From: JBBRBB01 sp963830175
GTDB lineage: Bacteria; Bacteroidota; Bacteroidia; Chitinophagales; Chitinophagaceae
Direction of reading: 5' to 3'
Assembly: GCA_963830175.1 (NCBI GenBank)
Contig: CAWHKV010000003.1
Coordinates: forward strand, 62,001 to 126,000
DNA length: 64,000 bases
Shown here: piece by piece, positions 27,026 through 36,206 of the stretch
Position numbering within the stretch: the first letter of the stretch is position 1
How the letters are laid out: each line of letters opens with the position of its first letter
The notes under the pieces: generated by a model
The model's input: only the letters and a program-made list of their open reading frames with translations
Databases searched by the model: none
What the model was told of the DNA's origin: nothing
Made by a program: the position numbers and the translations under genes

Positions 27026-30000
27026 TTAGTTCTCTTTATACAATTTTAGTGTTTCCACCTTATTGTTTGTAACCAGTGAAACCAGGTACATGCCATTTGC
27101 AAACCTGCTAAGGTCAAGGTCTGTCATATTCTGACCAAGCATTGTAAATCCTGATTTTCTTAGCAACTCTTTTCCTCTCATGTCAGTAATCACTAATTCA
27201 TATTTAAGATCCTGCTTTAACGAGCTGAAAATAACGGTTGCAATTGCCTGGGTCGGGTTCGGATAAGCCTTCAAGGTTGTTTTAGCAATTACATCAACAG
27301 AGGTTTTTGCTGCTCCGCCAACGGTAACTGCTTTCTTACCTTGTGGTGAACTTCCGCATGCATTAGAAACTGTAACCTTTACAAATCCTGATCCTGTTGA
27401 ATTAGGGAATTGAATTTGTACCCTGTTGGTACCCTGACCGCTTAAGATAGATGAACCAGGAGGGGCAACCCAGGTGTAGGTAACACCGGCACCGGCAGGT
27501 AAAGAATAGTATGCCTTGGAACCTGGAGCTACATTAGATGGACCAACAATTCCTGTTGAAGGATCCGGAGCAACAGCATATAAGGTCAGGGAACTTACCG
27601 CGCTTGTTCCGCAATTATTATTGGCTCTAACTCCGATCACTGCTTTTGTGCTAAATGATGATGGAATAGTAATCTTAGCGGTTGTTCCTAAATTTTGAAC
27701 GGTATAGCCGGAAGGCACTATCCATGTATAGGAAGTGGCACCAGAAACAGCACTTATTTTATAAGTAAATGTACCGCCACCGCAAAGGTTAAGATACGGT
27801 CCGGTTATATCACCGGGTTTAGCCGGTGCAGTGCCAGTTCCATCAGAGATGGTGATGGTTTTTGTTGCTGTGCAGCCCTTATCGTCAGTAACTGTATACG
27901 TGTACGTACCTGCAGAAACATTCGAAATTACCCCAGTACCTGTGTAAGGTGAAGTGCCACCACTCGCACCAACTGCAACTGAAGTTGTACCCCCAACGCA
28001 TTGAATCGTTCCTGCCACTGCTGTTGCTACAAGTTGCGATGGCTGTTCAATGGTGATTGTTTTTGTAACAGAGCAACCATTGTCATCTGTAACAGTATAA
28101 GAATGTGTACCTGCTGGCACACCGGTAATAATTCCCGTACCTGTGTAAGGAGCGGTACCACCAGTTGCACCAACGGCTACAGAAGTTGTTCCGCCATAGC
28201 AGGAGATTGAACCTGCAACAGCAGTTGCAACCAATTGAGAAGGTTGATCTATTGTAATGGTTTTGGTTACTGAGCAACCATTATCATCCGTTACTGTGTA
28301 TTCATGCGTACCTGCTGGCACACCGGTAATGATTCCTGTTCCTGAGTAAGGGGAAGTGCCACCGGTTGCACCAACCGCTACAGAAGTTGTTCCGCCATAG
28401 CAGGAGATTGAACCTGCAACAGCTGTTGCAACCAATTGAGAAGGTTGATCTATTGTAATGGTCTTTGTAACAGAGCAACCATTGTCATCTGTAACAGTAT
28501 AAGAATGCGTACCTGCTGGAACACCGGAAATAATTCCTGTTCCTGAGTAAGGAGAAGTGCCACCGGTTGCACCTACAACTACTGAGGTTGTACCACCGTA
28601 GCACGAGATTGAACCAGCAACGGCAGTGGCAAGTAATTGAGATGGCTGATTGATGGTGATGGTTTTGGTTACTGAGCAACCATTATCATCCGTTACTGTG
28701 TATTCATGCGTACCTGCTGGCACACCGGTAATGATTCCCGTACCTGTGTAAGGAGCGGTACCACCGGTTGCACCAACCGCTACAGAAGTTGTTCCGCCAT
28801 AGCAGGAGATTGAACCTGCAACAGCAGTTGCAACCAATTGAGAAGGTTGATCTATTGTAATGGTCTTTGTAACAGAGCAACCATTGTCATCTGTAACAGT
28901 ATAAGAATGTGTACCTGCTGGAACACCGGAAATAATTCCTGTTCCTGAGTAAGGAGAAGTGCCACCGGTTGCACCTACAACTACTGAGGTTGTACCACCG
29001 TAGCACGAGATTGAACCAGCAACGGCAGTGGCAAGTAATTGAGATGGCTGATCGATGGTGATGGTTTTGGTTACTGAGCAACCATTATCATCCGTTACTG
29101 TGTATTCATGCGTACCTGCTGGCACACCGGTAATGATTCCCGTACCTGTGTAAGGAGCGGTACCACCGGTTGCACCAACCGCTACAGAAGTTGTTCCGCC
29201 ATAGCAGGAGATTGAACCTGCAACAGCAGTTGCAACCAATTGAGAAGGTTGATCTATTGTAATGGTCTTTGTAACAGAGCAACCATTGTCATCTGTAACA
29301 GTATAAGAATGTGTACCTGCTGGAACACCGGAAATAATTCCTGTTCCTGAGTAAGGAGAAGTGCCACCGGTTGCACCTACAACTACTGAGGTTGTACCAC
29401 CGTAGCACGAGATTGAACCAGCAACGGCAGTGGCAAGTAATTGAGATGGCTGATCGATGGTGATGGTTTTGGTTACTGAGCAACCATTGTCATCCGTTAC
29501 TGTGTATTCATGTGTACCTGCTGGCACACCGGTAATGATTCCCGTTCCTGTGTAAGGGGCAGTACCACCGGTTGCACCAACCGCCACAGAAGTTGTTCCG
29601 CCATAGCAGGAAATAGTTCCGGCTACTGCTGTTGCTACAAGTTGGGTTGGTTCTGTAATAGTTATCGTTTGAGAAACGGTACATCCCGCTGCATCTGTAA
29701 CAGTTCCAGCATAAGTACCTGCTAAAATTCCACCAAAGGTTCCTGTGCCTGTATATGGCGGCGTACCACCAGAGGCCGAAACAATAAGTGATGTGGAACC
29801 ACCATAGCAGGCTATTGGATTGGCAGTAACGCTAATCAGCAATTGCGTTTTAATATTTATAACAACATTGTCAGATTTTGGTCCGCATGGTCCACCAGGA
29901 TCATTGGTCGTTAGAGTAAGAACAACATATCCATTTGCTTTATCCTGGTTGCCTGGATTGTATGTCGCATTCATGCTTGAAGCATTGGTAAAGGTACCAT

Positions 30001-33000
30001 CACCTGCAGTAGACCAGGAAGCGCTTGTTGCATTTCCTCCAAAAGACCCACTCAGATTTGCTGAAGCACCATAACAAATGCTTTGGTTAGGACCAGCTTC
30101 TACAGTAGGACCTTCTTCAACCAAAACACCTGTTGACGCAGAAGTTGTGCAGCCATAACTATTAGATACTGTAACCGTATACAGCGTGTTTTCTGTAGGG
30201 GTTACATTCGTTGGATTTTGTTGGGAAGAAACGAAGCCTTCCGGTGATGAAGACCAGGCATATGTATTCAACGCACCTGTTCCACTCACCTTAACGTTAT
30301 CTATAGCCCAGTAAAAACCATATGCAGCCACATAACGGAACCTAACATAAACAGTTGGTTGGTTTAAAAATGGTGCAGTTAAATTAACCGTTGAGTTTAC
30401 AAAGGCAGCCGCAGAACCCTGGTCTGTTGTATACGTTTGAAGAGCGGTCCAGCTTGAACCATTTAATGAAGCTTCAACATAAGCGAAATCAGCTGCATTA
30501 TAGTCATTATAATATTGATAAAAATTAATACCGGCTGCAGAGTAGCCTACAGTACTGAATGCAGGCGAAGTTAACAAGGTATTTGTTGAGCCTCCTGTTC
30601 CCTGTGCATCACTGTTAGACATGATGAACTGGCTGTTATCATTACTATTATACGTGGTAGAACTGTAAATATATCCATCAGCCCTTAGTGTCCATGCAGC
30701 ATTTGCAGGTGTACCACCGGTAGAGTTGTTTGTGGTTGTCCAGCTGCCTAAACCACTATTGAAATTTTGAGAGATAATATTATTAATAACGGGAGAAGAG
30801 GACGCTGTAAGATTTATGCTGCTTCCTCCGCAAACTATATTAGAAGATGCATCTGCCGTAACACCTGTGGGTGCGGGATTAACCGTTACTGTTGCGGATG
30901 CAGTGGCTGAACAACCATTCGATGCACCACCAGAATTATCTACTGCATTTACAGTATATGTTGTAGTAGTTGATGGTGAAAAGGTTTGTGATGCGCCAGA
31001 AAGATTTCCTGGAGTCCATGTATATGTATAGTTAGGATTTGTACTGCTTGCCGTTAAGGTAACAGATGATCCGGCGCAAATAGTTGCAGATGTATTGTCT
31101 ATACTAGCAGATGGTGCTGTATTTACTGTAGCTACAACCGCTGTGCGTGAGCCTTCACAACCTGTGGTTATTTGCCAGTTATAAAAGAAATAATAGGATG
31201 AGGAAGTTCCAGTTCCAGTTAAAAAACCACCGGTAATGCTTCCAACACTTCCTAAAGAATATGGATAAGTAACACCCGAAAAATCTCTCCATAATAAAAC
31301 ACTAGAGGCATTAGAGCTTACCACCAGCCTGTGTGCTGTTCCTACTGGTATGGAAAAATTAAGAGGCACAGTAACACCTGTTGTAGTTGCACCTGTAAAT
31401 GTAGCGGTGGTCGAAGCTATTACGGATCCCGTACTTGTAACAGCCTGTATGGTTACTGTTCCTGCACCTTGCGGGTACATTTTTACAGAGCTTAAAACAA
31501 AAGCCTGAGTGGCATTGAAAACAAGCCCCGCATCTGTTCCTGAATATCCGCCATCCGCACCTGTTGTACTTGTTTTGCCACCTGATGCCGAAGATGCATT
31601 TGTGCCCGCGCTCACATAATAAGTGGTAGTGGTACTAATAGACGGAGTTGTAAAAGAGTTACCCGTTGCAAGCGCAGTTCCGCCACTGGCAGCAGCATAC
31701 CATACCGGGGTTGTACCCGCTAATGATGTAGCACCCAATGTAACAGTTCCAGTACCGCAACGTTCGCCTGGTGTGGTAGTTAAAACCACCGGGTTATTTA
31801 CGGTTACCGTTACTGTATTGGAATAACCAATGGTTGAAGCAGAAACGCAGGTAACCTGTAACCTGTAATAAGTGGTAGACGAAACAACTCCGGTACTTGC
31901 GCTTGCCGGGTTTGTTTGCCCTGAAAGATTATTTACATCAGAAGCAAAATTATCATTCGAATATTGCCATTGATAGGTTGTTGTTAAACCAGTAGAATAT
32001 CCAGTTGCACTTAGAGTTGTAGATGATGTGTTACCACACAACTCAGAAGATGTGGCAGATGCAGTTCCACCGGTTGATCCTGTACAATTGGCAGGTAATA
32101 TTACAGATATATCATCCACATAAAGTGAATTTTGATCAGCTGCGGAAAAAGCATGAAAACCAATATAATATGTTCCTGAAGTTGCGGGGGTAAAGGTTAC
32201 TGAAGCGGTATTAACTGTACTTCCAGTAATAGAGGAATGGGTTAACAAAGTATTGCTCATTGAAGCAGCTGTTGCACTTGTTCCATACTTTACTTCAAGA
32301 TTTTCTGTAAAACCTGATCCGCCATATTTGTATGATAAGGTATATGTATTACCACCGGTTAAATCCAACCCATTCGTGTAAAACCAGTCATTCGCTCCAA
32401 TGGTTGTATTTGTAGAGTTATACGGGTATTTAAGTACATTGCCTGAATAGCCTGTAGGAGCTGTTCCGGTAATCCAAGTGAATCCATCTCCATTTACATC
32501 TTGTTTTGAAGTACAATTTGGAAGGGCGGGGGGAGTAGCGCTATTAAAATTTTCTATGTAAGGAATAGTCGCAACCGCACACGTTGTAGCAAAACTATTT
32601 GAAGAATAACTGCTATATGCACCACCACCGCAATCACTTCTTACACAAAAGGTATAAGTTGTGCTTGATGAAAGACCCGAAAGATTTACTGAAAGATTTG
32701 TGGTGGTACCACTTTGAACCGGTGTTCCAACTCCGCAAGTGCCACCCGTTCTCAGCTCCCATTGATATTGTGTTGCAGATGAGCTCGCTGTCCAGGTTAT
32801 GGTTGCAGATGTTGTATTTACCGCCGAGGCTACTGGGGATCCAGGTCCTCCACAGACAATTTGAGAAATTCCGTCAAATTCATCGGCGCCAATGTCTGGT
32901 GCTGTGCCGCCACCATATGTAGACCCTGCAGGGCCCGGACGGGTTTGCCCATCTATATCTGTTGTAACCCCTGTAGTTGCAGTTGAAGCACCATTTGATT

Positions 33001-33232
33001 CTAATGGGGTACTTGTACCTGCAGGTATATGCAAATCTGTTGAACTGGTAAATGGCGGATTAACGTTTATGGATGCTGCATCCTTGCCGGTTGCGGTAAC
33101 CCATGATGGTAATGATGTATAGCTAGTTGAATTATAATAACCTATTTTACCCGATGGTATGTAATAGTCATTATTATTCATAGTAGCACCGGAAATATTG
33201 CCCGTTGCTGCAGTATATAACACCATAAGCAA
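27026..33232 (-). CDS. Giant T9SS-exported surface protein with FN3, SprB-type repeats and type A sorting domain
   Basis: 2068 residues in this frame; the true product probably starts at 34549 (N-terminal fragment listed separately). Order from the N-terminus: end of a parallel-beta-helix region, a fibronectin type III domain (about 135-215; SATITWTASSSATQYQWELR), a lectin/MAM-like beta sandwich (about 220-385), several Ig-like and PKD-like modules, a run of ten SprB-type repeats of about 67 residues (around 1130-1800), two further Ig-like modules and a T9SS type A sorting domain in the last 75 residues (KAYPNPTQAIATVIF to VETLKLYKEN). The composition, rich in Thr, Ser and Gly with regularly spaced Cys, fits an exported adhesin or gliding-type surface protein. 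Partner and ligand unknown. Confidence 0.85.
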   Translation of the reverse strand: MLMVLYTAATGNISGATMNNNDYYIPSGKIGYYNSTSYTSLPSWVTATGKDAASINVNPPFTSSTDLHIPAGTSTPLESNGASTATTGVTTDIDGQTRPGPAGSTYGGGTAPDIGADEFDGISQIVCGGPGSPVASAVNTTSATITWTASSSATQYQWELRTGGTCGVGTPVQSGTTTNLSVNLSGLSSSTTYTFCVRSDCGGGAYSSYSSNSFATTCAVATIPYIENFNSATPPALPNCTSKQDVNGDGFTWITGTAPTGYSGNVLKYPYNSTNTTIGANDWFYTNGLDLTGGNTYTLSYKYGGSGFTENLEVKYGTSATAASMSNTLLTHSSITGSTVNTASVTFTPATSGTYYIGFHAFSAADQNSLYVDDISVILPANCTGSTGGTASATSSELCGNTSSTTLSATGYSTGLTTTYQWQYSNDNFASDVNNLSGQTNPASASTGVVSSTTYYRLQVTCVSASTIGYSNTVTVTVNNPVVLTTTPGERCGTGTVTLGATSLAGTTPVWYAAASGGTALATGNSFTTPSISTTTTYYVSAGTNASSASGGKTSTTGADGGYSGTDAGLVFNATQAFVLSSVKMYPQGAGTVTIQAVTSTGSVIASTTATFTGATTTGVTVPLNFSIPVGTAHRLVVSSNASSVLLWRDFSGVTYPYSLGSVGSITGGFLTGTGTSSSYYFFYNWQITTGCEGSRTAVVATVNTAPSASIDNTSATICAGSSVTLTASSTNPNYTYTWTPGNLSGASQTFSPSTTTTYTVNAVDNSGGASNGCSATASATVTVNPAPTGVTADASSNIVCGGSSINLTASSSPVINNIISQNFNSGLGSWTTTNNSTGGTPANAAWTLRADGYIYSSTTYNSNDNSQFIMSNSDAQGTGGSTNTLLTSPAFSTVGYSAAGINFYQYYNDYNAADFAYVEASLNGSSWTALQTYTTDQGSAAAFVNSTVNLTAPFLNQPTVYVRFRYVAAYGFYWAIDNVKVSGTGALNTYAWSSSPEGFVSSQQNPTNVTPTENTLYTVTVSNSYGCTTSASTGVLVEEGPTVEAGPNQSICYGASANLSGSFGGNATSASWSTAGDGTFTNASSMNATYNPGNQDKANGYVVLTLTTNDPGGPCGPKSDNVVINIKTQLLISVTANPIACYGGSTSLIVSASGGTPPYTGTGTFGGILAGTYAGTVTDAAGCTVSQTITITEPTQLVATAVAGTISCYGGTTSVAVGATGGTAPYTGTGIITGVPAGTHEYTVTDDNGCSVTKTITIDQPSQLLATAVAGSISCYGGTTSVVVGATGGTSPYSGTGIISGVPAGTHSYTVTDDNGCSVTKTITIDQPSQLVATAVAGSISCYGGTTSVAVGATGGTAPYTGTGIITGVPAGTHEYTVTDDNGCSVTKTITIDQPSQLLATAVAGSISCYGGTTSVVVGATGGTSPYSGTGIISGVPAGTHSYTVTDDNGCSVTKTITIDQPSQLVATAVAGSISCYGGTTSVAVGATGGTAPYTGTGIITGVPAGTHEYTVTDDNGCSVTKTITINQPSQLLATAVAGSISCYGGTTSVVVGATGGTSPYSGTGIISGVPAGTHSYTVTDDNGCSVTKTITIDQPSQLVATAVAGSISCYGGTTSVAVGATGGTSPYSGTGIITGVPAGTHEYTVTDDNGCSVTKTITIDQPSQLVATAVAGSISCYGGTTSVAVGATGGTAPYTGTGIITGVPAGTHSYTVTDDNGCSVTKTITIEQPSQLVATAVAGTIQCVGGTTSVAVGASGGTSPYTGTGVISNVSAGTYTYTVTDDKGCTATKTITISDGTGTAPAKPGDITGPYLNLCGGGTFTYKISAVSGATSYTWIVPSGYTVQNLGTTAKITIPSSFSTKAVIGVRANNNCGTSAVSSLTLYAVAPDPSTGIVGPSNVAPGSKAYYSLPAGAGVTYTWVAPPGSSILSGQGTNRVQIQFPNSTGSGFVKVTVSNACGSSPQGKKAVTVGGAAKTSVDVIAKTTLKAYPNPTQAIATVIFSSLKQDLKYELVITDMRGKELLRKSGFTMLGQNMTDLDLSRFANGMYLVSLVTNNKVETLKLYKEN
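27841..29846 (-). repeat. Ten SprB-type tandem repeats (201 bp each), partly in a 402-bp alternating pattern
   Basis: Each unit encodes about 67 residues with the core SxxCYGGTTSVxVGATGGT then YTVTDDNGCSVTKTITIDQPSQ. The outer units (CYGGSTSLIVSASGG at the N-terminal end, CVGGTTSVAVGASGG at the C-terminal end) are diverged, while the inner units are nearly identical. Six inner units alternate between two versions (TAPYTGTGIITG...THEYT and TSPYSGTGIISG...THSYT), so the DNA repeats almost exactly every 402 bp. Two hybrid units follow towards the C-terminus. Assembly collapse or expansion is possible, so the copy number is uncertain. Confidence 0.9.
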
Positions 33233-33793
33233 GCGTGCTTGCCTGGGTATTTACAAGTACATTGTTTAAAAATTTTGCAAAGGTTACACCAGATGCAGTA
33301 GCACCTATACATGCAGAAAAAGTATTGGCCGTTGAACCATTATTAGCTTTCTGAAGCGAAATAGAATTGTGATTAAAATTAATATTTGTTGCCCCGGCAC
33401 TTATAAACAATCCATAATTTTCATACTGTGATCCCTAAAGTTGTGGAATAAGTGTAGGCAGTAATATCCCAAATAAAATTATTAATTATATGTTATGCCG
33501 ATGTTATTGGTTGAACCGGTAATGTATTATACCATAAGATCCATAACCCTGATGAGGATGGCTGTGATACATCATGAATTTTATTATTTTTTACAATACA
33601 TCCTGCGTTAACTGTACCTATTTCAATTCCTGCATATTGTTGCACCATAACCAGTAGTGCTATAATCACCAGCTCGAATATCATTACCATCAATGATAGC
33701 TGAATGATGGACCGGCAATATCTGACGAATAAGTTACATATACTCCTCTTGATCCTATATTATTTGCTGATGTAGCACTTCCTAAAATATTAT
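33233..33793 (-). other. Frameshift-dense link between the two parts of the giant T9SS gene
   Basis: All three minus-strand frames here carry fragments of one plausible beta-helix protein, for example NNILGSATSANNIGSRGVYV, IIDGNDIRAGDYSTTGYG, GCIVKNNKIHDVSQPSSSG, ITGSTNNIGITYN and YENYGLFISAGATNINFNHN. Going from one to the next needs at least five small indels in about 560 bp. Most fragments are typical right-handed beta-helix text. Either this stretch of the assembly is poor or the gene is broken; the sequence alone does not decide. Confidence 0.7.
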
Positions 33794-34549
33794 TTATATT
33801 TGTAAACCTGTATTTGGATAAGTAGCACTAGCTCCTGCAGCATAAATACCATGGTAACAACGTGAAATATTATTGTTTTGAATTAAAACATTTGTATTGC
33901 TATAAGCGCCGGTAACGATAGTACTACCGCCTGCATTGTTTGAAAAAACGATTCCATAGCTGGAAGTTGTTGAAGAAACTGAACTTCTGCCTCCTGTTAT
34001 AATACAATTTTTTATAGTGATGTTGGTTGCACCATCAAGACCGGTGGTACTCTTTGAGCCTAAAACTATTGCAGCAGTTCCTGAACTTGAATTTGATGCC
34101 ACAATTAAGGAAAGATTTTGAAGACCTGAAGTGGCAGGGTCATCGCCATCTATAGTTACATTATCAGCACCATGTAATTCAATTATTCCTCTTGAGGTAG
34201 TAGGGACGCTTGCAGAGTTAATTGAAAAATTTCCACCTGATGGATAAATATTGATGCTCGTATAATTTGATGGACTGGCACTCTTCAATAGTGGAACCGG
34301 GGTTGTTGGTTCTGTAGTATTCGCCGTTATTGCAATAGAAATAGCACCCTGGTGCGTTCCTGCATTTATAGCAGTAAAGGCAGCATTTAGGGTTGAGTAA
34401 GAACCGCTGGTTGTACCGCCAGTTGCACTAACAGAAACCTGAGCGTTAGTTTTAAAATTACTGAAAGTTGCAAATAATAAAAATACTATACCTATAGGCA
34501 TAGTAAGACTTCCAAAAAGCTTTTTAATAAAGGAGTAAAAATTAAGCAT
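33794..34549 (-). CDS. N-terminal fragment of the giant T9SS protein: signal peptide and parallel beta-helix
   Basis: 251 residues from ATG at 34549. Signal peptide with hydrophobic core IGIVFLLFATFSNF ending near FKTNAQ (residue 37), then a pectin-lyase-like/NosD-like right-handed beta-helix with HGADNVTIDGDDP, ITIKNCIITGGRSS and VLIQNNNISRCYHGIYAAG. The frame stops at GLQI; restoring one A would continue it into the next fragment. Because it has the export signal and the downstream frame has the sorting domain, the two are read as one gene of about 7.5 kb. Confidence 0.75.
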   Translation of the reverse strand: MLNFYSFIKKLFGSLTMPIGIVFLLFATFSNFKTNAQVSVSATGGTTSGSYSTLNAAFTAINAGTHQGAISIAITANTTEPTTPVPLLKSASPSNYTSINIYPSGGNFSINSASVPTTSRGIIELHGADNVTIDGDDPATSGLQNLSLIVASNSSSGTAAIVLGSKSTTGLDGATNITIKNCIITGGRSSVSSTTSSYGIVFSNNAGGSTIVTGAYSNTNVLIQNNNISRCYHGIYAAGASATYPNTGLQI

Positions 34550-35002
34550 AGATTGTTTTGTTATGTAAAATGTTTATCGAAAATATCAGGGAAGACCTGG
34601 CAAAAATTATTAAATAATTTCTAATCAGAATAAAGCCTTAATAACCAAATAGGGGTGCTAAAAAGTGTATACAACAAGGGCATAAAATGGCTTATTTAAA
34701 TGGTATATGTCCAAAAAATTTTAAATAGAAAATTTGGGAGATTGAAAATTTGGTTCTTATATAGGTAGGATTAAATATCTATTTTCAAATATATAGGACG
34801 TAATTAATATTTTTAAACTTTTATATAAATATTTTTTTAAATCCCGAAGTCCATTCATAAATTATTGATTTTCAATATTTAAAATTATCTTGCTTTTTGT
34901 TTTGTAATTCGGTACAAAGAATTTTTATTCTCTTGTAGTGGTGGTGAATATGGGTAAGAATATCCTGAATTTTAATATTTAACATTACTATAAATAGTTG
35001 AA
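34550..35002. other. AT-rich divergent spacer
   Basis: This 453-bp stretch between the giant T9SS gene (minus) and the RsmB-like gene (plus) is strongly AT-rich, with long T and A runs around 34800-34860. No ORF of substance, RNA gene or clear hairpin terminator is visible. It should hold both promoters, but no exact TAnnTTTG box was found at a convincing distance. Confidence 0.5.
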
Positions 35003-36206
35003 GTGATCCGCAATTTTATCTTATTAAAATCAATTTCAATTCAACACATTCACTCCCATATAAAATCAGCTTTATCCATTATAAATAATTACAATGGACA
35101 GGTACCTTTAATTGAGTTTCTTAAAACTACATTTCCGGCTAAACAAAAAATTTGGTTCCAAAGATCGAAAGACAATTTCGGATATGGTTTTTAGTTATTA
35201 CCGCTTGGGTAAGGTTATAAACGAAGAAAGTAAAGCCGATAAAATTACTATTGCTCTTTTCCTAATATTCAACGTACCGGGGAGTTACGATGGCTTATTT
35301 AAAGACGATTGGATTGCGCACTGGGAAAGGGATAAAAAAAGTAAAATTAATTTTGTACAACAAAGTATTCCTGAATTTGCCATATCTGATATCTTTCCTT
35401 TTCACGGGTTAAGTGACCATATAGAAAACACGACTTTTATTTTAAGTCACCTTAATTTGCCGCATTTGTATGTCAGGGTAAGACCCTTTAAAAAACAAAT
35501 GGTTTTAACTAAATTAAAAGCAGCCCGCATTCCATTTGTAGTTCAAAATAATTGTATCACACTTAGAAATGGAACTCCGGTTCAAAATCATGTAACATTA
35601 AATGAAGAGGTAGTTATACAGGATAAGTCTTCTCAAAATGTGGCAACTTATCTTTCAATATTGGATTTTAAACAAAAGGAGTTAGTCAGTGTTTGGGATT
35701 GTTGCGCCGGTAGTGGCGGAAAGTCCATTCTCGTATTCGATTGCATAAAGCAAAAAATTAACCTTACCGCTACTGATATTCGCACTTCCATCATTCAAAA
35801 TTTACACAGGCGTTTTAAAGAAGCCGGTTTAAAAAAATACCATGCTTATGTTGCTGATGCCACTAAACCTATTTTGCACAATAAGAAATTTGATCTTGTA
35901 ATCTGCGATGTGCCCTGTACAGGTTCGGGCACATGGGGAAGATCTCCCGAACATCTACAATTTCATACTAATGAGAAAACAGATTACTATGTGCAAATTC
36001 AGCAACGTATAACAATCAATGCCTTTAAGCACGTTTTGGAGGGCGGATATTTTTTATACATTACCTGCTCGGTTTTTAAAGCGGAGAATGAAAGTATGGT
36101 AGAATTTATATTGAACAATTCCAACTTACAATTAGTGAAGTGGGAATACTTTAAAGGTTACGAAACTAAAGCGGATACCTTGTTTGCAGCATTGTTTATT
36201 GCTTAA
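35003..36206 (+). CDS. RsmB/NOP2-family RNA (cytosine-5) methyltransferase (frameshift near the N-terminus)
   Basis: The main frame ends at 36206 and encodes the SAM-dependent m5C methyltransferase domain: motif I DCCAGSGGKS, motif IV DVPCTGSGTWGR with a catalytic Cys and motif VI YITCSVF with the second Cys typical of RsmB/NSUN enzymes. The frame from 35003 supplies an RsmB-like N-terminus (HIKSALSIINNYNGQVPLIEFLK). Removing one A from AAAA at 35123-35126 joins them (LIEFLKLHFRLNKKFGSKDR). Without this, translation would have to begin at a TTG at 35112 (364 residues). Probably modifies 16S rRNA, but the exact target is not shown by sequence. Overlaps the convergent protease gene by 11 bp. 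Confidence 0.85.

Noticed and set aside
28083..29483. Four nearly identical 64-codon minus-strand frames spaced 402 bp apart, plus several plus-strand frames
   Set aside because: They are alternative-frame shadows of the SprB-type repeats; their even spacing simply reports the repeat period.
27841..29846. CRISPR-like direct repeats
   Set aside because: Units are 201 bp, contiguous and coding in frame, with no short repeats separated by unique spacers and no cas genes nearby.
33174..33410. Separate small genes in the 33.2-33.7 kb stretch
   Set aside because: The fragments read as consecutive pieces of a single beta-helix protein in changing frames, not as independent genes.
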